NCBI RefSeq assembly: GCF_000720175.1
Contig: NZ_JOIX01000092.1
Span: 1 to 26,955, forward strand
DNA: 26,955 bases
Source of the DNA: Streptomyces sp. NRRL S-337
GTDB taxonomy: Bacteria > Actinomycetota > Actinomycetes > Streptomycetales > Streptomycetaceae
Direction: 5' to 3'
The notes beneath the pieces were generated by a model that had not been told where the DNA came from, did not search any database, and saw only the letters and a list, made by a program, of their open reading frames with translations. Below are positions 1 through 8,066 of the stretch, piece after piece; position 1 is the stretch's first letter, and every line of letters begins with the position of its first letter. The translations under genes were made by a program, and so were the position numbers.

Positions 1-10
1 GTGGGTGTCG

Positions 11-160
11 GGTGCGGTGACGGGCCTGCGGGGCCGGTGTTTGGGACTGCTGTCGCTTTACGTCCCAAACACCGGCCCCTCCGGCCCGTCCCCTCCCGTC
101 GGGGGAGGGGGAAGAGGGCGGTGGGGGTGGGCGTTGAGGGAACCAGGGGCCCTTGGAACC
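11..160 (+). repeat. Stem-loop intergenic repeat, copy 1 with flank
   Basis: A perfect 18-bp inverted repeat (arms 30-47 and 62-79, GGGGCCGGTGTTTGGGAC and its complement) encloses a 14-nt loop, TGCTGTCGCTTTAC. The left flank (11-27) matches the flank of copy 4 near the window's right end. The right flank (80-160) is, in reverse complement, nearly identical to 26839-26904, including the short CCCCTC/GAGGGG stem. No U-tract follows, so it is not a classic rho-independent terminator. Short ORFs across it are translations of the repeat and are not credible genes. Confidence 0.85.
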
Positions 161-278
161 CGTAGGGGAAGGTCGAACAGAACCCGTAAGGGTCGCGAAG
201 GCCCCCTGCGGGGCCACAACCGGACACGCGGGTGGAGCTATTCCTGCTGACCAGCGACGTCAGGTGTACGCGGCACAA
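161..278. other. Gene-free spacer with short repeats and a hairpin
   Basis: No credible gene is visible between the two stem-loop elements. The motif GAACCCGTA followed by a G-rich tail occurs twice (about 156-168 and 179-192). A 6-bp GGCCCC/GGGGCC hairpin with a 4-nt loop lies at 200-215. The short forward ORFs here have no recognisable domain. Confidence 0.5.
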
Positions 279-381
279 CGCACGCCCCCACCGACCCGCA
301 CACTCCCCTCAACGGGAGGGGACGGGCCGGAGGGGCCGGTTGTGTGGACGTAAAGCGTCAGCAGTCCACACAACCGGCCCC
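279..381 (-). repeat. Stem-loop intergenic repeat, copy 2
   Basis: Perfect 18-bp arms lie at 332-349 (GGGGCCGGTTGTGTGGAC) and 364-381 around the 14-nt loop GTAAAGCGTCAGCA. That loop is the reverse complement of the copy 1 loop with one change, so this copy points the opposite way. The flank at 279-331 carries the same CCCCTC (305-310)/GAGGGG (316-321) mini-stem and the GACGGGCCGGAGG run seen in copies 1 and 3. The element ends about 50 bp before the start codon of the GH89 gene, so it may fold in that gene's leader or lie in its promoter region. Confidence 0.85.
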
Positions 382-432
382 AGCGCGGCGGACACCATGG
401 CGCCGCAGCCGAGTACGTGGGGATACTTATCC

Positions 433-3400
433 ATGGGTCAACCGTCACGACGTGCGTTGTTAGGGACAGCCGGAGCGATCGGTGCGGGGGCGACACTCGG
501 TGGGGCCGCGCCGGGGCGGGCCCCGGACCGTGGGCGACGGGCCGCACCCTTCGATACCGCTCCGGCGCGGGCCGCGCTGGAGCGGTTGCTGCCGGAGCAC
601 GCCGACCAGTTCCGGCTGGTCCCGCTGGCAGCCGCGGGGCACGCCGACCGGTTCCGGGTCGACGGGACGGCCGGCCGGGTCACTGTCGCGGGGACCTCCC
701 CCGCCACACTCCTCACCGGCGTTCACTGGTACCTCAAATACACCTGCCGGGCTCATCTGTCCTGGGCCGGTGACCAGGTCGAGCTGCCCACCACGTTGCC
801 CGCGCCCCGCTCGCCCCTGGAGCGGAGCAGCGCCGTTCCGCACCGGTTCGCGCTGAACGACACCCACGACGGGTACACCGCCCCGTACGCCGACTGGGCG
901 CGGTGGGAGCGGCTGATCGACGTTCTGGCGTTGCACGGCGTGAACGAGGTGCTGGTCACGCCGGGTACCGAGGCCGTCTACCACCGGCTGCTGACCGGGT
1001 TCGGGTACTCCGACGCCGAGGCCCGCCGCTGGCTTCCGGCGCCCTCGCACCAGCCGTGGTGGCTGCTGCAGAACATGAGCGGGTACGGGGGGCCGATGAG
1101 CCCCGAACTGCTGGACCGACGGGCCGAGTTGGGGCGGCGCATCACCGGGCGGCTGCGGGAGTTGGGGATGCGGCCGGTGCTGCCCGGGTACTTCGGCACC
1201 GTTCCGGACGGTTTCGCCGTCCGGAATCCCGGCGCGCGGACCGTCCCGCAGGGCACCTGGTCGGGGCTGAAGCGTCCCGACTGGCTGGATCCGCGGACCG
1301 GGGTTTTCGCCGAGGTCGCCGCCGCGTTCTACCGGGAGCAGAAACTGCTCCTGGGCCCCGCCGAGCACTTCAAGATGGATCTGCTGCACGAGGGCGGCGA
1401 TCCCGGTGACGTCCCGGTGGCGGAGGCGGCGCGCGCCGTCGAGCGGGCGCTGCGTACCGCGCACCCGGACGCCACCTGGGTGATCCTCGGCTGGCAGGAC
1501 AACCCGCGCCGGGACCTGCTGGACGCCGTCGACCACGACCGGATGCTGATCGTGGACGGGCTCGGCGACCTGGACACGGTCACCGACCGGGAGCGGGACT
1601 GGGGCGGGGTGCCGTACGCCTTCGGGTCGATCCCCAACTTCGGCGGGCGCACCACGATCGGTGCGAAGACCCACATCTGGGCGGAGCGCTTCCCGGCCTG
1701 GCGGGACAAGCCGGGCAGCCGGCTGGTCGGGACCGCCTACATGCCGGAGGCCGCCGAGCGGGATCCGGCCGCCTTCGAGCTGTTCAGTGAACTGGCGTGG
1801 CGGGATCGGCCGGTGGACCGCGCGGCGTGGTTCGAGGGCTATGCCGCGTTCCGTTACGGCGCGCGTGATCCGCACGCCCGGGCCGCGTTCGCCGCGCTGC
1901 GCACCAGCGCGTACGAGATCGCCAGCAAGGACGGCCGGCCGCACGACTCCGTCTTCGCCGCCCGGCCCAGCCTGGCCGCCCGTTCCGGGACCACCTATGC
2001 CACCCACACCCCGGCCTTCGACCCGGCGGCGTTCGACGCCGCGTTCGCGGCGCTGCTCGCGGTCCGGCCCGCGCTGCGCGGCAGCGACGCCTACCGCCAC
2101 GATCTGACCGACGCCGCCCGGCAGGCGCTGGCCAATCGTTCCTGGCAATTGATCGGGCAGCTCCAGGAGGCCTACCGGCGCAGGGACCGGGCGGCGTTCC
2201 GGGCGCTGTCCGGGCTGTGGCTGCGGCTGATGCGGCTGAGCGACGAGGTCGCCGGCGCGCACCGGCACTTCCTGCTGGGGCCCTGGCTCGCGGACGCGAA
2301 GGCGAGGGCGTCCGGCCCCGAGGAGGAGGCGCAACTGGAGCATTCGGCCCGGGCGTTGCTCACCACCTGGGCGGACCGGGCCACCGCGGACGGCGGGGCG
2401 CTCGCCAACTACGCCAACCGCGACTGGCACGGCCTGATCTCCGAGGTCCACCTCCCGCAGTGGCAGGCGTACCTGGACGAGCTCGCGGACGCGCTGGCCG
2501 CGGACCGCCCGCCGAAGACCTTCGACTGGTACGCCCTGGAGGAGCCCTGGACCAGGGCGCGGACGGGCCATCCGCTGCGGCCCACCGCCGATCCGTACCG
2601 CACCGCCCGGCGGGTCCACGACGTCCTCGCCACGGCCCCGTACCAGGGCACGCTCACGGTGGCCGCCGATCCGGCCGCGCTGCCTCCGGGCGGCCGCGCC
2701 ACGCTCACCGCGGCGCTGCGCAACGAGAACGGCCTGCGGGCCACCGGCCGCGTCGACTTCGCGCTGACCGGGCCGCCGGCCACCGCCGACGGGCCCCTCA
2801 CCCTGGCGTCCCTGCCGCCCGGCGGCACCGGCCGGGCGCGCTGGCGGATCACCGCCCCGGCCGGCCCGGCGAAGGCGCCGCTGCAGCCCCTCCCCTACCG
2901 CCTCACCGCCGACTACGGCCCCCGGGGCGAGCCCCGGGTCCGGGCCACCCGGGACGGCACGCTCTTCGTCGCCGGGCCCCTGGAGGCGGGCCTGCGGACG
3001 GTCACCACGAACGCGGCCGTCTTCGGGCAGCTCGGCGACCGTTTCGCGATCAACGGCTCCGGCGCGGACCTGTGGCGGTCGACCGCGGAGTTCGGCGCGC
3101 TGTTCCGGCCGGGCGCCCTGGAGGCGGGCGGGGCGGTGACGGTGGAGGTCACGGACCAGGACCCGACCGGCCCCTGGGCCCGGGCCGGCCTGATCGTCCG
3201 CAACCGCCTCGCCCCGCCCGGCCCGGACACACCGGACGCCGCCCTGGGCTTCCTCAACCTCTCCCTCACCCCGGCCAACGGCGTCGTGCTGTCCTACGAC
3301 GCCGACGGCGACGGCCGGCTGGACACCTACCGCCGGCTCACCGGCGTCACCGCGCCCGTCCTGCTGCGGCTGACCCGCGGGCCGGACAGCGGGCGCTCGG

Positions 3401-3600
3401 GTACGTACACCGGTGCCTGCTCCGCCGACGGCGGCGCGACCTGGCGGGAGATCGCCACCGTGACCGTGCCGGCAGCGGCCGGCCGGCAGGACGCCGGGCT
3501 GCACCAGTCGGCCGCCAACTCCGGTTCCGGGGGCCGCGGGACGGCCGCGTTCCGTCACTGGACCGTCACTGGAAGCACGCCCGGCCACCGCGTACGCTGA
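433..3600 (+). CDS. GH89 alpha-N-acetylglucosaminidase, Tat-exported
   Basis: Probable exo-acting alpha-N-acetylglucosaminidase of glycoside hydrolase family 89 (NAGLU family), which removes terminal alpha-linked GlcNAc from glycans, acting outside the cell. From the ATG at 433 the product is 1055 residues. It starts with a twin-arginine signal (PSRRALLG followed by a hydrophobic Ala/Gly stretch). The NAGLU N-terminal, TIM-barrel and C-terminal domains fill roughly residues 45-720; barrel motifs include FKMDLLHEGG (E320) and FELFSELAW (E453), which probably hold the family's catalytic glutamates (inferred by family resemblance). About 300 further residues form a beta-rich tail with a concanavalin/DUF1349-like end (NLSLTPANGVVLSYDADGDG), plausibly carbohydrate binding. 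An in-frame ATG at 397 is an alternative start. A TTA leucine codon at 460-462 lies inside the signal peptide. The family call is firm; the exact substrate is unknown. Confidence 0.88.
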   Translation: MGQPSRRALLGTAGAIGAGATLGGAAPGRAPDRGRRAAPFDTAPARAALERLLPEHADQFRLVPLAAAGHADRFRVDGTAGRVTVAGTSPATLLTGVHWYLKYTCRAHLSWAGDQVELPTTLPAPRSPLERSSAVPHRFALNDTHDGYTAPYADWARWERLIDVLALHGVNEVLVTPGTEAVYHRLLTGFGYSDAEARRWLPAPSHQPWWLLQNMSGYGGPMSPELLDRRAELGRRITGRLRELGMRPVLPGYFGTVPDGFAVRNPGARTVPQGTWSGLKRPDWLDPRTGVFAEVAAAFYREQKLLLGPAEHFKMDLLHEGGDPGDVPVAEAARAVERALRTAHPDATWVILGWQDNPRRDLLDAVDHDRMLIVDGLGDLDTVTDRERDWGGVPYAFGSIPNFGGRTTIGAKTHIWAERFPAWRDKPGSRLVGTAYMPEAAERDPAAFELFSELAWRDRPVDRAAWFEGYAAFRYGARDPHARAAFAALRTSAYEIASKDGRPHDSVFAARPSLAARSGTTYATHTPAFDPAAFDAAFAALLAVRPALRGSDAYRHDLTDAARQALANRSWQLIGQLQEAYRRRDRAAFRALSGLWLRLMRLSDEVAGAHRHFLLGPWLADAKARASGPEEEAQLEHSARALLTTWADRATADGGALANYANRDWHGLISEVHLPQWQAYLDELADALAADRPPKTFDWYALEEPWTRARTGHPLRPTADPYRTARRVHDVLATAPYQGTLTVAADPAALPPGGRATLTAALRNENGLRATGRVDFALTGPPATADGPLTLASLPPGGTGRARWRITAPAGPAKAPLQPLPYRLTADYGPRGEPRVRATRDGTLFVAGPLEAGLRTVTTNAAVFGQLGDRFAINGSGADLWRSTAEFGALFRPGALEAGGAVTVEVTDQDPTGPWARAGLIVRNRLAPPGPDTPDAALGFLNLSLTPANGVVLSYDADGDGRLDTYRRLTGVTAPVLLRLTRGPDSGRSGTYTGACSADGGATWREIATVTVPAAAGRQDAGLHQSAANSGSGGRGTAAFRHWTVTGSTPGHRVR

Positions 3601-3635
3601 CCCGCAACTGCACCACGAGCGAGGGGATTTTCGGT

Positions 3636-3866
3636 ATGAGTGCCGCAGCAGAGAAGGAGTGGCTCTACGCCCTCGACATCTCCGACGCCGTCTGGCAGCG
3701 CCCGCCCGGCGACGCCGAGGAAGCGGTGGAGATCGCCTTCCTGGAGCGCGGCGCGGTGGCCATGCGGAACTCCACCGAGCCCGACGTGGTGCTGCGCTAC
3801 ACCGAGGCGGAGTGGCGGGCGTTCGTGCTGGGCGCGAAGGACGGCGAGTTCGACCTGGAGCGCTGA
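3636..3866 (+). CDS. Small DUF397-like protein, orphan
   Basis: A 76-residue acidic protein. The stretch from VEIAFLERGAVAMRNS to EWRAFVLGAKDGEFDLE matches the DUF397 pattern (a strand with valine/arginine, a short loop, then a W-x-x-F-hxxxKDGEFD tail). The start ATG is preceded by GAGGGGA with suitable spacing. DUF397 proteins usually lie beside an XRE/DUF5753 regulator and are thought to act with it; none is adjacent here, since the cluster at 15457-16822 is 12 kb away. It lies 35 bp after the GH89 gene on the same strand and could be co-transcribed with it. No biochemical function can be assigned. Confidence 0.75.
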   Translation: MSAAAEKEWLYALDISDAVWQRPPGDAEEAVEIAFLERGAVAMRNSTEPDVVLRYTEAEWRAFVLGAKDGEFDLER

Positions 3867-3911
3867 GCGCGGCCCGTCCCCGGGGGCCGGCCGGTGGCCG
3901 TCCCCGGGCCC

Positions 3912-3980
3912 GGTCACCCGTAGGGGCGTGTGCCCGTAGCGGTGACCATCACAGGATTCACTCGTTTCACGGAACGTGAA
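3912..3980 (+). promoter_or_regulatory. Nested inverted repeats before the sigma-like gene
   Basis: GGTCACC (3912-3918) pairs with GGTGACC (3941-3947) around an inner GGGC-GTGT-GCCC hairpin (3924-3935), which gives a cruciform-like structure. A second perfect inverted repeat, TTCACG-GAA-CGTGAA (3966-3980), overlaps the GTG start codon at 3976. Either could be an operator or a leader structure; no regulator is identified. Confidence 0.35.
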
Positions 3981-5949
3981 GCAGCAGCAGTCCTCCCCCG
4001 CGCGTGCGGACCGTACTCCCTCCGGCACCCCCGCGGACCTCGACGAGGTCATCGATGTCGAGCAGGCCGAGGCGGCGCTGGTCGAGCACTACCCCCGGCT
4101 GGTCCGGCTGGCCTATCTCGTCCTGCCGCCCGGCCGGAGCCGCGGCCGCCGGGTGCTGGCCGCGCACGGCGTGGTGCAGCGGGCCCTGCCGCGTCAGCGC
4201 AGCTCCACCCGGGCCCTGGGTCTGCCGGGCCAGCGCGCCGGCGCGGAAGCGGCGATCGACCCGGGCTACGCCTTCGTCCGGATGCGGGTGTTGCGCGCGG
4301 CGCTGGCCGCCGCCCGGTCGCCCCGCCGGCTGGCGGCCCCGCCGCCGCTCCTTCCCCAGGTGTGGGGGCTGCGGCTGTTCCCCCGTTCGGGCGGCGCCGA
4401 TGAACTCGCCCTGGACCAGGCCCTGTCGGCGCTGTCCGGACCCGGCCGGGCCGCGTTCGTGCTGCGTGATCTGGAGCGGCTGAGCCTGCCCGAGGCGCGC
4501 CGGGTGCTGGAGGCGGCGGGGGTGGCCGAGCCGCGGGAGGCCTGGGACGAGGCGGAGCGGGTCGCGACCCCGGCCGGCAGCCGGGACCGCTCGCTGCTGG
4601 AGTCGCCGGAGTTCGACCCGTGCGCGCTGCAGGCCCGGCCGACGGATCTGCTCCGGCGGCGCCAGAACGGTCGGGCGGTGCTGGCGGCGGGTGCCGCGGT
4701 CCTGGTGTGCGGGGCGCTGCTGGGGCTGCCGGGCGACGGCTGGGGTCCGGACGGCGCGGCCGCCCCGCCGTACGCGCGCAACGCCGCGTCCGAAGCCGCC
4801 CTGGATCCGGGCAGGTTGACGGTCACCTCGGCCACGGCCTGGAAGAACGCGGCCCGCCAGGACTTCGCGGCCTGGCCGGCCCGCGGGGACCGCGTCCACG
4901 ACAAGGCCCTGCTGCGCCGCGCGCTGGCCGTATGGGCGCGTCCCGGCTCGGGGGTGCAGGTGTCGGCCACGCCCGGCACCCCGGCCGGCCCCGCGGCGGG
5001 CCCGCCGCAGCTGCTGTTCGCGGGGGTGGTGGACCATGCGGTGGTGGTGCTCTTCCACGACGGTCTGCGGGTGGTCCGGTACGCCGAGGCGTCGGACGGC
5101 GAGGGTCAGGGCGAGGGCACCGGCGCGGCGCTGGACTTCGCCCGTACGGACGGCGCCGCGGACGGCACGGCGAGCGCCGTGGTGGTGGGCCGCACCCAGG
5201 GCAATGTCCGTTATCTGACCGCCCCGTGGGTGAAGGGGAAGGCCGCGCTGGTCGATCTGGCCAAGCCGGACGCGGCCGCGCAGCCGGTGCCCCTGGGGCC
5301 GGACGGGCTGACCGGTCCGGTGCCGGTGCCCCGACCCGACCAGAGGTGCAGCGGCTGGCCGGCCCTGCGGCTCGGTGGCCACCTCCTGACCGACCTCGGC
5401 GAGCTGACCCCGGCCCGGCTGACGTACGGCAGGCCGCGCCGGCCGGGTGAGGTGACCGCCCCGGCGGCCAGGACGGCCTGGGCGCGGACGGCCTGCGAGC
5501 TCGCCGCGGTCCGCGGTCAGGGCGTGCGCAGCGTCAACGCCTGGGAGTTCGCCCGGCAGCCGCTGCCGGGCGGTGCGGGGGTCGCGGCCTGGCTGTGCAC
5601 CCGGGCGGAGACCTGGCGGGGTGCGGGCAGCCGGACGCTTGCCCAGGTCCAGACCCCGGCGCCGAACGGGCAGCCGTACGCCCCCGGTGCGGTGACCGCC
5701 CGCGCGGAGGGCGGTACGGCCTGCGGTCCGCGGGCGCCGCGGGCGCTGGCCGGGGTGCTGTGGAAGGCTCCGGCCGGCCAGTGGTGGCTGCTGGCGGCCG
5801 GCAGCGACCGGGTCAGGTCGATCACCGCGTCCGGTGCGGTGCGCGGGGAGGCGCCAGGCCGTTTCCTGACGCTGCCGGCGAAGGCGGGCGACAACGCGGA
5901 GCTGGCCGGCCGGCTGGCCAGCGGCAAGAAGATCGACGCGGTGGGCTGA
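3976..5949 (+). CDS. Sigma-factor-like membrane protein with large exported domain
   Basis: 657 residues from a GTG start. Residues about 20-200 resemble a degenerate ECF-type sigma factor: a region 2-like segment (VEHYPRLVRLAYLVLPPG) and a region 4-like helix set (LDQALSALSGPGRAAFVLRDLERLSLPEARRVLEAAG). A basic RRRQNGR stop precedes a single membrane helix at about 234-253 (AVLAAGAAVLVCGALLGLP). About 400 exported residues follow, rich in Ala/Gly/Pro, with four cysteines (458, 507, 541, 583) that could pair as disulfides and no domain I recognise. The topology would keep the sigma-like part at the inner membrane face. The N-terminal segment lacks a convincing -10-binding helix, so it may no longer direct transcription. 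The downstream gene has its own promoter-like sequence. Function is unknown; a membrane-tethered regulator is inferred from architecture only. Confidence 0.6.
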   Translation: MKQQQSSPARADRTPSGTPADLDEVIDVEQAEAALVEHYPRLVRLAYLVLPPGRSRGRRVLAAHGVVQRALPRQRSSTRALGLPGQRAGAEAAIDPGYAFVRMRVLRAALAAARSPRRLAAPPPLLPQVWGLRLFPRSGGADELALDQALSALSGPGRAAFVLRDLERLSLPEARRVLEAAGVAEPREAWDEAERVATPAGSRDRSLLESPEFDPCALQARPTDLLRRRQNGRAVLAAGAAVLVCGALLGLPGDGWGPDGAAAPPYARNAASEAALDPGRLTVTSATAWKNAARQDFAAWPARGDRVHDKALLRRALAVWARPGSGVQVSATPGTPAGPAAGPPQLLFAGVVDHAVVVLFHDGLRVVRYAEASDGEGQGEGTGAALDFARTDGAADGTASAVVVGRTQGNVRYLTAPWVKGKAALVDLAKPDAAAQPVPLGPDGLTGPVPVPRPDQRCSGWPALRLGGHLLTDLGELTPARLTYGRPRRPGEVTAPAARTAWARTACELAAVRGQGVRSVNAWEFARQPLPGGAGVAAWLCTRAETWRGAGSRTLAQVQTPAPNGQPYAPGAVTARAEGGTACGPRAPRALAGVLWKAPAGQWWLLAAGSDRVRSITASGAVRGEAPGRFLTLPAKAGDNAELAGRLASGKKIDAVG

Positions 5950-5985
5950 CGGGAGAGGCGCTCGATTTTCGTCGTACGAGGGGTA

Positions 5986-6013
5986 TCGACAACTCCTTAC
6001 CCGCCAGTACATT
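5986..6013 (+). promoter_or_regulatory. Putative promoter of the diiron operon
   Basis: TCGACA (5986-5991) and TACATT (6008-6013) are separated by 16 bp and end 6 bp before the ATG at 6020, which suggests a very short leader or a leaderless mRNA. A weak TTAC/GTA symmetry (5997-6009) between the boxes could be a TetR-type operator, given the TetR gene in the same cluster. Both are by inspection only. Confidence 0.35.
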
Positions 6014-6019
6014 GACGCC

Positions 6020-6934
6020 ATGTCTAACAAGGCCTCGTTGCGGCCCCAGCCGGTCGCGTCCGAGCACACCCCGCTGAAGGCCCGCAACGTCGCCTTCGAC
6101 TGGGCGGACACCCCGTTGCACTGGATCCCCGGCGACCCCGCCAGCACCCATACGATCAATGTGCTGCACCTGCTGCTGCCGGCCGGCGAACGCTGGTTCG
6201 TGCACGTCTACAAGCAGGCGCTGCCGTACGTCCGCGATCCCCAACTGCGCGCGGACGTAATCGGGTTCATCGGCCAGGAGGCGATGCACTCCCAGGCGCA
6301 CGACGAGGTGCTGCCGCACCTCAAGGAACACGGGCTGGACCCCACCCCGTACACCGCCCAGGTCGACTGGCTCTTCGAGAAGCTGCTCGGGGACCGTACG
6401 CTGCCGCCGGGCCGGGCCCGCCGGTGGTGGCTGCTGGAGCGGGTCGCCCTGATCGCCGCCATCGAGCACTACACCGCCTTCCTGGGCGACTGGGTGCTGG
6501 GCGCCGAGGCGCTGGACGCCAGGGGCGCCGATCCGACCATGCTCGACCTGCTGCGCTGGCACGGCGCCGAGGAGGTCGAGCACCGCTCGGTCGCCTTCGA
6601 CCTGTTCGTCCACCTCGACGGCGGCTACCGGCGCCGGGTCCGCACCTGGGCCACGGCCTTCGGCGCGCTGGTCTTCCTGTGGCAGCGCGGCACCCGCTTC
6701 TTTCTGGAGAACGACCCCACGCTGGCCGACGGCCGGGCCACCTTCCGGGAGTTCGTCCGCGCCGGGCGGGAAGGCGTACTGCCCACCGCGGGCGCCATGG
6801 TCCGCTCCATCCCGCAGTATCTGAGCCGCGGTTACCACCCCTCCCAACACGGCGACACCGCCCGGGCCGTGGCCTATCTCGCCCACTCCCCCGCCGCTAC
6901 CGCGGCCGCGTCCCGTATGTCCGGAGGTGCCTGA
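6020..6934 (+). CDS. Ferritin-like diiron protein (PF10118 type)
   Basis: 304 residues, of the family named 'predicted metal-dependent hydrolase' (PF10118). The sequence shows a canonical diiron carboxylate ligand set in ferritin-like order: E57 (GERWF), E87xxH90 (QEAMH), E149 (AIEHY) and E185xxH188 (EEVEH), with about 30 residues between the two ligands of each pair. That pattern is shared with soluble acyl-ACP desaturases and diiron oxygenases, so an oxidative role fits better than hydrolysis. It is followed directly by a flavin/2Fe-2S reductase (start codon 1 nt after this stop), the expected electron donor for a diiron oxygenase, and then by a TetR regulator. The substrate is unknown; lipid or another hydrophobic compound would be a guess from the TetR context. 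Confidence 0.75.
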   Translation: MSNKASLRPQPVASEHTPLKARNVAFDWADTPLHWIPGDPASTHTINVLHLLLPAGERWFVHVYKQALPYVRDPQLRADVIGFIGQEAMHSQAHDEVLPHLKEHGLDPTPYTAQVDWLFEKLLGDRTLPPGRARRWWLLERVALIAAIEHYTAFLGDWVLGAEALDARGADPTMLDLLRWHGAEEVEHRSVAFDLFVHLDGGYRRRVRTWATAFGALVFLWQRGTRFFLENDPTLADGRATFREFVRAGREGVLPTAGAMVRSIPQYLSRGYHPSQHGDTARAVAYLAHSPAATAAASRMSGGA

Positions 6935-6935
6935 G

Positions 6936-8030
6936 ATGCCGCGCATGGGCACGGTCGTCGCGGTGGGTGCGGCGGCCCTGGTCGCCCGGCGGGCGCTGCG
7001 CCGACGCGTGCGGGCCTCGCCGCTGTGGCCGCTGCCGGCCCTGGCCGAGCCCGTCTCCGGCCGCGGCCGGACCGGGGTACGCGCGAAGGCGCGGCGGCTG
7101 ACGGTCGTGGAGCGGACGACGGAGGCCGAGGGCGTGCTCCGCCTCCGCCTGGAGGGCGCCGATCTGCCCGCCTGGGAACCGGGCGCGCACGTGGACGTCG
7201 TGCTGCCGTCCGGCGTGGTCCGCCAGTACTCGCTGTGCGGGGATCCCGCGATACCGGGTGCGTACACCATCGCCGTCCGGCTCGTCGAGGACGGCCGGGG
7301 CGGCTCGCGCGAGGTCCACGAGCAGCTGCACGAGGGCACGGAGGTGGAGGTCCGCGGCCCCCGCAACCGCTTCCCCCTCACCGAGAGCCACGCCTACGTC
7401 TTCATCGCCGGCGGCATCGGCATCACCCCGATCCTGCCGATGGTCCGCCAGGCCGAACGGGAGGGGGTGCCGTGGCGGCTGCTGTACGGCGGGCGGTCCC
7501 GGGCCTCGATGCCGTTCCTGGCGGAGGTCGAGAAGCTGGCGGGGGCCGGGCCGGACCGGGTCACGGTGGTCGCCGAGGACGAGGACGGCCGGCCGGACCT
7601 GGCCGCGGTGCTCGCCGGTGCGCCGTCGCACGCGGCGGTCCACTGCTGCGGCCCGCAGCCCCTGATGGACGCGGTCGCCGCCCTGCTGCCCGGCGGCCCG
7701 GACGGCCTCACCCTGCACACCGAACGCTTCACCCCGGCCGCTCCCGCGGCGGCCGGCGCGGAGCTGCCGTTCGAGGTGGAGCTGCGCCGCACCGGCCGTA
7801 CGGTCACGGTGCCCGCGGGGACCAGCGTCCTGCGGGCGGTCCGCGACCAGGCGCTGCCGGATCTGCCGTACTCCTGTGAGCAGGGGTTCTGCGGCACCTG
7901 CCGGCAGCGGGTGCTGGCCGGCGAGGTGGACCACCGCGACGAGCTGCTGACGGACGCCGAGCGCGACGACTCGCTGCTGATCTGCGTCTCCCGGGCGCGG
8001 GGCGGGGAACGGCTGGTGCTCGATCTGTGA
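6936..8030 (+). CDS. Flavin/2Fe-2S oxidoreductase, oxygenase reductase type
   Basis: 364 residues. Order of parts: an N-terminal hydrophobic/basic segment; a flavin-binding barrel with RQYSL (96-100); an NAD(P)-binding domain with GGIGITP (159-165) and a CCGPQPLMDAV segment; and a C-terminal plant-type ferredoxin domain with the 2Fe-2S ligands C314, C319, C322 (CEQGFCGTC) and C350. This is the phthalate-dioxygenase-reductase arrangement and passes electrons from NAD(P)H through flavin to the cluster. The likely partner is the diiron protein encoded just upstream. I chose the ATG at 6936 because GGAGG (6923-6927) lies 8 nt before it; a GTG at 6927 and an ATG at 6945 are in-frame alternatives. 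Confidence 0.85.
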   Translation: MPRMGTVVAVGAAALVARRALRRRVRASPLWPLPALAEPVSGRGRTGVRAKARRLTVVERTTEAEGVLRLRLEGADLPAWEPGAHVDVVLPSGVVRQYSLCGDPAIPGAYTIAVRLVEDGRGGSREVHEQLHEGTEVEVRGPRNRFPLTESHAYVFIAGGIGITPILPMVRQAEREGVPWRLLYGGRSRASMPFLAEVEKLAGAGPDRVTVVAEDEDGRPDLAAVLAGAPSHAAVHCCGPQPLMDAVAALLPGGPDGLTLHTERFTPAAPAAAGAELPFEVELRRTGRTVTVPAGTSVLRAVRDQALPDLPYSCEQGFCGTCRQRVLAGEVDHRDELLTDAERDDSLLICVSRARGGERLVLDL

Positions 8031-8066
8031 TTCCGCGTCGCGCCCCGGGTCGTTAGTGTGGTCCGC

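Noticed and set aside
30..79. Rho-independent terminator
   Set aside because: The stem is strong but the 14-nt loop is conserved, no T-tract follows, and no gene is seen to end just before it in the window.
460..3588. 1042-residue open frame on the minus strand across the GH89 gene
   Set aside because: It is the usual high-GC shadow of the real gene: Arg/Gly/Pro-rich with no domain. The GH89 frame shows signal, motifs and correct third-base bias.
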